Assembly (NCBI GenBank): GCA_964019055.1
Contig: OZ025207.1
Span: forward strand, 25,205,617 to 25,269,616
DNA length: 64,000 nt
Source of the DNA: Anthopleura xanthogrammica
Taxonomy: Eukaryota > Cnidaria > Anthozoa > Actiniaria > Actiniidae
Direction: 5' to 3'
The position numbers were made by a program, and so were the translations under genes. Shown piece by piece: positions 57,855 through 64,000 of this stretch. The notes below the pieces were generated by a model. The model was not told the origin of the DNA. It searched no databases and worked only from the letters and a program-made list of their open reading frames with translations. Numbering within the stretch: position 1 is the first letter of the stretch; each line of letters begins with the position of its first letter.

Positions 57855-58046
57855 TTTCAAAAGAAAATTCACTCTAATGGCCTAATCCTTTAGAAATGTA
57901 TAAATAAAAGTCACGTGCAGAAAGCAAATTCTCGTGTAAATGGTGTGAACTCATTGAAAGAACAAAAAAATACCTAATTAGCTAATATTTTCATAAGCGT
58001 GAGCCCTTCATTATGCAGTCTGCTTTTTGTTCGGTATGCAGAAAAG
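57855..58046. promoter_or_regulatory. Shared divergent promoter region of the transposon
   Basis: 192 bp separate the two start codons. On the minus-strand side, TATAAATA-like sequence lies at 57899-57907 (TATAAATAAA on plus). CACGTG at 57912-57917 is an E-box. A single control region for both genes is inference. Confidence 0.4.
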
Positions 58047-59057
58047 ATGTCCTGGAAGATAAACATCCAAGGAGGAAGTTATTGTCATGGCTCTGCACAC
58101 TCTCAGCAGAAGAGGCTCGACATAATAGTTTCGTTTATTAATACACAGTCAATTGCTGCAACTTCCATCAATTGTAAGGTGAGCTACAATAGTGTGTCGA
58201 AAATAGTTGCGTTGTTTCAGCAAAAGGCGACACTGCTCACGCAAGTCCACTCCAATTCCCGTCCTAAAGTCATACCCTGGTGGTTGGAGCAATATATTGA
58301 AGCCATTTTGGTGTTCTATCCCACCTTGTATATAAGAGAAGTTCAAACGATGGTAGCAGATGATTTCAACCTCGCCGCCAACGATATCCCATCCTGTTCT
58401 TTCATTAGCCAGCTTCTTAAACGGCGATACATAACAAGAAAGAAGTGTGCTATTGTAGCAGTTGAGAGATTCACTCCCTTTATTCAACAAAACAGACAGC
58501 ATTTTTTTCAGTGGCGTAGGACTGTGGATCCTAGAGAAGTTTACTTTTTCGACGAAACCTCATTTGCAACTGATACAGATGAACGCAAGTATGGACGCAG
58601 CGAAAGTGGTTATCCTGTCCCATGCTATCGAAAAAAATCGCCAACCGCTTGCAGCAATTCCGTGTTAAGTGTTGTAGGGTACAGAGAAGGTGTTATCATG
58701 GCCATACCAGTAGAAGGTAACTTTAACATACCGCTTATAAATGATGTCATTACAAATCAAATTCTACCTCTAATACCACATAATGCCTATCTTGTGGCAG
58801 ACAATGCAAGCGTGCACAACGAGTTTGAGTTGTCAAACATTCTTTCTCAAAGGAACATAACTTTAGTGATGTTACCCGCCTACAGTTACGACCTAAATCC
58901 AATAGAACAAGTTTTTGGGCTGGCAAAATGCATGGCTCGACAGACGCCAGGTGCTTTAGAAGAAAACATGCTACTCTCCATAATTAATGCTTTTATTAAA
59001 ATTCGCACTTCTGCTGTAAGAAACTTTTATAGAAGGTCTTGGCGAATTTTCGTTTGA
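58047..59057 (+). CDS. Tc1/mariner/IS630-type transposase (DD34E)
   Basis: 336 codons from ATG 58047 (MSWKINIQGG). The frame is open further up to a GTG at 57999, but ATG 58047 is the first Met. Residues 20-60 form a helix-turn-helix type DNA-binding part (RLDIIVSF ... VSYNSVSKIV). The RNase-H-like catalytic core follows: D169 in VYFFDETSF, D252 in LVADNASVHN and E287 in SYDLNPIEQVF. There are 34 residues between the second Asp and the Glu, giving DD34E. A YGRSESGYP motif lies between. No stop or frameshift interrupts it and all three catalytic residues are present, so it may be active. It cuts and pastes the element at TA, matching the flanking TA. Confidence 0.92.
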   Translation: MSWKINIQGGSYCHGSAHSQQKRLDIIVSFINTQSIAATSINCKVSYNSVSKIVALFQQKATLLTQVHSNSRPKVIPWWLEQYIEAILVFYPTLYIREVQTMVADDFNLAANDIPSCSFISQLLKRRYITRKKCAIVAVERFTPFIQQNRQHFFQWRRTVDPREVYFFDETSFATDTDERKYGRSESGYPVPCYRKKSPTACSNSVLSVVGYREGVIMAIPVEGNFNIPLINDVITNQILPLIPHNAYLVADNASVHNEFELSNILSQRNITLVMLPAYSYDLNPIEQVFGLAKCMARQTPGALEENMLLSIINAFIKIRTSAVRNFYRRSWRIFV

Positions 59058-59084
59058 GTAATTGGCCGGTCTCAATCTTGTCTT

Positions 59085-59520
59085 GATTCTAGCTTAGCTC
59101 AATAAAAAAACTGTGTGTTTGGTCTCAATTTATTTGCGTATATTGTCTTGATTGTAGCTTAGCTCAATAAAACTGTGTGTTTGGTCTCAATTTATTTGCG
59201 TATATTGTCTTGATTGTAGCTTAGCTCAATAAAACTGTGTGTTTGGTCTCAATTTATTTGCGTATATTGTCTTGATTGTAGCTTAGCTCAATAAAACTGT
59301 GTGTTTGGTCTCAATTTATTTGCGTATATTGTCTTGATTGTAGCTTAGCTCAATAAAACTGTGTGTTTGGTCTCAATTTATTTGCGTATATTGTCTTGAT
59401 TGTAGCTTAGCTCAATAAAACTGTGTGTTTGGTCTCAATTTATTTGCGTATATTGTCTTGATTGTAGCTTAGCTCAATAAAACTGTGTGTTTGGTCTCAA
59501 TTCATTTGGGTATTGTTTAG
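59085..59520 (+). terminator. 62-bp tandem array of poly(A) signals after the transposase
   Basis: The unit GATTGTAGCTTAGCTCAATA followed by AAACTGTGTGTTTGGTCTCA and ATTTATTTGCGTATATTGTCTT repeats about seven times (period 62: 59150, 59212 and so on). Each unit has an AATAAA hexamer followed by a TGTGTGTTTGGT GU-rich element, the layout of an animal cleavage/polyadenylation signal. It begins about 30 bp after the transposase stop. Confidence 0.7.
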
Positions 59521-61562
59521 TTCTTATTTGTCATGCTAGACTAATTACTACTAAATACTGGTAATTAGTAGAATCTGTTGCACACTTTTAGTGTTTGTAC
59601 TCTAGAACGACTAGACACTTAAATAAAGAGATTTATTTATTTATTTATTTAATTAACTCACTTAATTATGGTTCACCTCAATCAAGTTGCGGCAAAAATG
59701 ACTTGTCCAGATGAAAATATTAGTCAATATTAGTCAATATCAGTTCTTATCAATTCTTATTAGTTAATATACCATACATAGAATCATGTTATGCAGTACT
59801 TACCGAGTTAAAGTCTATTCAGTTTCACAGGCGGAAATAAACTTTTCTGGTATATTCTGTGATTCAAGTTATGACCTATCAAATTAAAATCATCCTTGCA
59901 TGCTAGATATTGATTGACCTTTTTGCTTATAAACTTTTTAAAGTAAAAAAAAAAAAGTTTGCCATTAGCAACATGACGTAATTCATGCTGAGTTCATATT
60001 CCATAATTTACGTCAGACAAGTTTATTCAAGTTTATTCAATAAATCTAAGAAAAAAGTATTTACAATATGACACGCAGCTATAATAGTTCGTATATATAA
60101 TCGTTATTTGTATTTCAGTTAGTAAATATATAACATCCTCCGAGGTTTGCATAATTTTATATCATGCGAAAGCCGAATTCAATAATTGTTTTATTATTCA
60201 TTCAAAATGTTTTTACGGCTCCAGTTATATATATATCTATATCCAAAACGGCGCTTCGAATTCCTCAATGATAGTTTAATACATCAATCGCCGACTAAGA
60301 TCAATAATTTTTCCATCTTAATATTGTCGGAAAAATATTTCGCAGCCTTTTGTTGATTTGTTTGTGTTTTTTTCTATCTTTTCCTTGCAATAATGTGGCT
60401 TTTTTTCTCCTGGCTAAGTAAGGGAAACCGTCCTTGATCGGAGGCAGCCAATATCCCGCTCTCTGCGTGTGACGTCGTCCAATAATTTTTTCAGTTATTG
60501 GACGATTGACGTCATTCGTCCAATAATTTATTCAGTTATTGGACGATTGACGTACGACTTCCAAATTTGGTAAGTCTTAGCATGTTATGAAACATTAACC
60601 GGGCGAAACCGACCAATCAGACGCAGACAAATATTTTGAATGTATAATAATGAGAGTTATTTAGTCTTTACTGGGTCACACGTCATTGAACAGCAAGGTT
60701 ATAATGAACATTATTATCGCGATATTGAGAAAACGGTACATGGAAGGATCGATTGATCGAGTTGAAAATAAATATAAAAAGAAAGCCAAATGTGTCTACT
60801 CTCTGAAAATTATCACGGATACTTCCGTTAAATTAAACAAGGAAAGCCTACCAAATTGATGTCATCGAGACAGACATGAGTGGTTCTTCGCGCTTCTCTG
60901 ATTCTTTCAATAAATTTTTGCAAGTTTGCAAATTTCACAGAGTTTCTGGTTGTACTGTTCACAATATGCAATACTCTACACAATATAAAAACTCCGGTCA
61001 ACAATATAATCAGTGAATATTGTAAACTTGCAAAGTTTCTTCATAACTAGTTGCGCACTTAAAAAGTCACTTAATTAAATTATGGTTCACCTCAATCAAG
61101 TTGCGGCAAAAATGACTTGTCCAGATGAAAATATTACTCAATATTAGTCAATATCAGTTCTTATCAATTCTTATTAGTTAATATACCATACATAGAATCA
61201 TTTTATGCAGTACTTACCGAGTTAAAGTCTATTCAGTTTCACAGGCGGAAATAAACTTTTCTGGTATATTCTGTGATTCAAGTTATGACCTATATCAAAT
61301 TAAAATCATCCTTGCATGCTAGATATTGATTGGCCTTTTTGTTTATAAACTTTTTAAAGTAAAAGAAAAAAAGTTTGCCATTAGCAACATGACGTAATTC
61401 ATGCTGAGTTCATATTCCATAATTTACGTCAGACAAGTTTATTCAAGTTTATTCAATAAATCTAAGAAAAAAGTATTTACAATATGACACGCAGCTATAA
61501 TAGTTCGTATATATAATCGTTATTTGTATTTCAGTTAGTAAATATATATATATATATATATT

Positions 61563-62535
61563 TACTATGATTGTCTAAATTTTCAAGATGACATAACAGC
61601 ATTTAAGGCCTGGGGTGACTCGTGGGGAATGCGTTCAATTCAAAAAAATGTAAGATAATGCACATCAAGGAGATCATCCAATGCAGTAATTAATAATTAT
61701 TCTATGGGTAATTTTGACATTGATAGGGTGTATAACTACAATGACATTGGTTTTGGGGTTTCTTATGACCTTAAGTGGAACCTTCACATAGACACTATAT
61801 CAAAAAAGGCAAATCGCTCACTTGGATTTGTTAAGCGTACTTGTGGGTGGGGTGCTCCTGTGCATGCAAAGAAATTACTTTATAACTCCCTCGTTCGTAG
61901 CAAACTGGAAGTTGGAGTCCCAGTCTGGTCTGCTCATCTGAAGCGTAATCGTGTTAAGCTTGAAGGTGTTCAGCGTAGGGCGACTCGTTATATCTTACGC
62001 TCTGATGCTGACTATAAGTCTAGACTCGTTTCACTCAAGCTGTTACCCTTATCACTTCGCAGGGAAGTTTCAGATCTAAAGTTCCTATTCAGATGCAGAC
62101 TTGGACTCTACGATCTAGATTTGTCTAAATTTATTTCTGTATATATACCGACTAGACGTACAAGAAGGGCAACAAAGGGACCCCTATATAATTCATCCCA
62201 TTATAAGACTGAGACTTTCGCTACATCTTTTTTTAATCGAGTAATACCTCTCTGGAACAATCTACCTATTGAGCTCAGACAATGTACCAAGCTTAAGTCT
62301 TTCAATGAGCAGCTCTTAATTTATTATTATAATTTCTTTCTAACTTCTTTTGCAACGAGTGACACCTGTTCTTGGGTTACTAGTTGCCGCTGCTCTAAAT
62401 GTAGGCCGTAATGCAGTAATTTACTTTGTAACTTTTTTGTTTATTTTATGTTTTATATGGATGTCTAGGTTATAGGTGTAATTCCACCTGTTAGACAATC
62501 CACAACTCTGTTGAAAGCGTAATAAATAAATAAAT
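61563..62535 (+). mobile_element. 5'-truncated non-LTR retrotransposon (LINE) fragment
   Basis: Reverse-transcriptase C-terminal sequence, then a 3' UTR of about 100 bp ending in an AATAAATAAATAAAT tail, typical of CR1/L2/jockey-type LINEs. Upstream coding sequence is recognisable (DDITAFKAWGDSWGMR) but out of frame, with a frameshift near 61635-61645. Confidence 0.75.
61704..62411 (+). pseudogene. Reverse transcriptase C-terminal fragment
   Basis: 235 codons. It has the conserved thumb region found after the YxDD motif: GVSYDLKWNLHIDTISKKAN, then LGFVKRTCG, LYNSLVRSKLEVGVPVWSAH and VQRRATRYIL, and LLPLSLRRE. The catalytic YxDD and fingers are absent, and the upstream coding sequence is frameshifted. 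The C-terminus ends SCRCSKCRP. Fragment only; no activity expected. Confidence 0.8.
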
Positions 62536-62690
62536 ATATAAAACGGCGCACGTGTCTATATACTGTGATACAAACACGCTGGGAGCTATAGAACAAGAGA
62601 GAAGTCGAGTCGTAGACTTCTCAGTCGAGTGCTCTACAGCTCCCAGAGTGTTTATATCACAGTATATAGACACAAGCGGACGTTTTATAT
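62536..62690. repeat. Palindromic element
   Basis: ATATAAAACG / CGTTTTATAT and GTGTCTATATACTGTGATA / TATCACAGTATATAGACAC pair, with GCTGGGAGCT / AGCTCCCAG nearer the centre and GAGAAGTC / GACTTCTC at the core. The core resembles that of the palindrome at 8887-8953. Confidence 0.75.
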
Positions 62691-62941
62691 TGCTTTTATA
62701 AAATATTTTGAACTATTTTACAACAATAAGCTGATGAAATTGAAATTTTCCCAACTTAGTACCATAACAAGGCTTGTGCGCATGACGAAAAGTTTCATTG
62801 ACAGCAAGAACAGACTGAGTTGTTACGTTCAATCGTTTTCTTTATAATGCGTTGCTTAGTAAACTTGCATCGCAATGAATTCTTTGCGATTTTTATAGTT
62901 TATTTCTGCTAATAGAGCTAGTCGTCTTATTGAACGCTATT

Positions 62942-63760
62942 CGATTGTTAAACTTTCCCGAACAACAAACTGAAAACAGCTAGTGAGTAGCTTATAAATG
63001 CCGGTGTTTATGGATATATATTCGGTTGTTAAACTTTACTGAACAACAAACTGAAAACAGCTAGTGAGTAGCTTATAAATGCCGGTGTTTATGGATATAT
63101 ATTCGGTTGTTAAACTTTACTGAACAACAAACTGAAAACAGCTAGTGAGTAGCTTATAAATGCCGGTGTTTATGGATATATATTCGGTTGTTAAACTTTA
63201 CTGAACAACAAACTGAAAACAGCTAGTGAGTAGCTTATAAATGCCGGTGTTTATGGAAAGATATTCGGTTGTTAAACTTTACTGAACAACAAACTGAAAA
63301 CAGCTAGTGAGTAGCTTATAAATGCCGGTGTTTATGGATATATATTCGGTTGTTAAACTTTACTGAACAACAAACTGAAAACAGCTAGTGAGTAGCTTAT
63401 AAATGCCGGTGTTTATGGATATATATTCGGTTGTTAAACTTTACTGAACAACAAACTGAAAACAGCTAGTGAGTAGCTTATAAATGCCGGTGTTTATGGA
63501 TATATATTCGGTTGTTAAACTTTACTGAACAACAAACTGAAAACAGCTAGTGAGTAGCTTATAAATGCCGGTGTTTATGGAAAGATATTCGGTTGTTAAA
63601 CTTAACTAAACTGAAACCAGCTAGTGAGTAGCTTATAAATGCCGGTGTTTATGGAAAGATATTCGGTTGTTAAACTTAACTGAACAGCAAACTGAAACCA
63701 GCTAGTGAGTAGCTTATAAATGCCGGTGTTTATGGAACATTATTCGGTTGTTAAACTTTA
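62942..63760. repeat. 81-bp minisatellite, about ten units
   Basis: CTTATAAATGCCGGTGTTTA, then TGGATATATATTCGGTTGTT and AAACTTTACTGAACAACAAA, repeats every 81 bp. The last three units show most of the variation (AAAGATATTCGG, CTGAAACCAG, one with a 9-bp deletion). No coding content. Confidence 0.9.
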
Positions 63761-63867
63761 CTGAACAAAAAAAATTCAAAAATGAAGCATTGGGTTTAAA
63801 TACACTGAATGTTTGAAGTAAATTCATTTCTCATCTTTTTGCTCAATTGATGTGGGTAAAAAAAGTA

Positions 63868-63911
63868 ACGAAAACCCCAAAAGTGCTCACGGTTCGAGTG
63901 TCCTCACTGTA
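63868..63911. repeat. Right-end-like terminus of a CAGT-type element
   Basis: GTGCTCACGGTTCGAGTGTC and then CTCACTG followed by TA resembles the right ends at 35918 (GTGTTCACGGTTTTC ... GACTGTA) and 22722 (GTGCCCACGGTTTTTCG ... CACTGTA). No matching left end was found, so it may be a solitary end, possibly of an element that contains the minisatellite. Confidence 0.4.
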
Positions 63912-64000
63912 CAAGACTTGAAACACTTGTACATGCTGTTCTAGTTATAGCATGTCTAAGTTGTCAAAGTCTAAGTAGTCAAAAATTGCTATTTTCTTAC

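Larger units (their letters stand above)
56400..59602. mobile_element. 3.2-kb Tc1/mariner-type transposon carrying a DM-domain gene
   Basis: GAGTACAAACACTAAAAGTG (56400-56419, matching two bases further) is repeated in inverse orientation at 59581-59602, and TA flanks both ends (56398-56399, 59603-59604), as expected for Tc1/mariner/IS630 elements. It contains the DD34E transposase (+, 58047-59057), the DM-domain gene (-, 56689-57854) and a 62-bp repeat array after the transposase. Both genes lie wholly between the ends, so the DM gene is cargo and not a neighbour. Confidence 0.85.
56130..59650 (+). mobile_element. tRNA-derived SINE, split by a Tc1/mariner-type element
   Basis: The head at 56130-56220 has A-box-like TAGCATGGGTGGCGTACGC and B-box GGTTCGAGCCC. 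The body includes TTTTCTCCGGGTACTCCGG and TGTAGTGGTAGTGTG. The 3' end resumes beyond the transposon at 59605 (GAACGACTAGACACTTAAATA) and finishes in ATTT repeats at about 59630-59650. Flanking copies of a roughly 190-bp segment (55921-56112 and 59660-59847) bracket it. Confidence 0.75.
55021..61550. repeat. Two tandem copies of a 1.4-kb repeat, the first interrupted
   Basis: The second copy, 60131-61550, is continuous. The first is 55021-56112 plus 59850-60130, split by a nested SINE and transposon. Alignment is near-perfect (both start TAACATCCTCCG(T/A)GGTTTGC). The unit contains the palindrome CGTCCAATAA / TTATTGGACG, present once in copy 1 (about 55371-55401) and twice in copy 2 (about 60476-60547). 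No coding content. Confidence 0.9.

Noticed and set aside
57999..58046. Upstream extension of the transposase from a GTG
   Set aside because: Animal genes rarely start at GTG, and ATG 58047 lies just before the conserved part.
62942..63760. CRISPR array
   Set aside because: The units are contiguous 81-bp tandem repeats without unique spacers, and the genome is eukaryotic.

Overview
The window looks like a stretch of animal nuclear genome, most likely a cnidarian and probably an anthozoan such as a stony coral. The evidence is AT-rich DNA, short exons with GT-AG introns, no bacterial operons, very dense inverted-repeat (MITE-like) DNA, tRNA-derived SINEs, and protein types that are expanded in anthozoans (death-domain proteins, Mab-21/cGAS-like nucleotidyltransferases, large domain-bearing DNA transposons). 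The taxonomic call is inference; no species is named by the sequence. All gene models are hand-spliced from reading frame and splice consensus and have no transcript support.

Layout. 1-3316: 3' part of a coiled-coil gene (+). 3317-8953: intergenic DNA with a perfect 166-bp fold-back, MITEs and a possible short exon pair. 8954-21180: an array of about 2.75-kb tandem duplications. Each full unit carries palindromic MITEs, a 77-bp minisatellite with four E2F-type sites, and a small helicase-like ORF that is intact in only one copy. 21181-25449: MITE-rich intergenic DNA. 25450-34936: an eight-exon death-domain/coiled-coil gene (-), the clearest ordinary host gene. 36055-41095: a fold-back element split by a 4.5-kb CACTA-like transposon (CACTG termini, TGC target duplication) with its own minus-strand gene and an 84-bp satellite. 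41948-49061: a 7.1-kb transposon encoding a 1,576-codon Academ-like protein (zinc finger, XPG/FEN-like nuclease motifs, Cys-rich finger, acidic tail) broken by one in-frame TGA. 51481-53241: a Mab-21/cGAS-like nucleotidyltransferase (-) with two N-terminal membrane helices. 55021-61550: two tandem copies of a 1.4-kb repeat, the first split by a SINE that is itself split by a 3.2-kb Tc1/mariner-type transposon. That transposon carries a DD34E transposase (+) and, divergently, a DM-domain plus DMA-like gene (-). 61563-62535: truncated LINE. 62942-63760: 81-bp minisatellite.

The strongest candidate for something undescribed is the 3.2-kb transposon at 56400-59602. Its two genes are divergent from a 192-bp shared region, lie between matched 22-bp inverted repeats with a TA duplication, and one of them has the architecture of a DMRT transcription factor (DM domain, DMA/CUE-like segment, C-terminal zinc ribbon). 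One DM zinc ligand is replaced (GHK to GYK). Secondary leads are the CACTA-like element whose satellite appears to be an expansion of its own end repeats, the membrane-anchored cGAS-like gene, and the E2F-site arrays in the tandem duplication.
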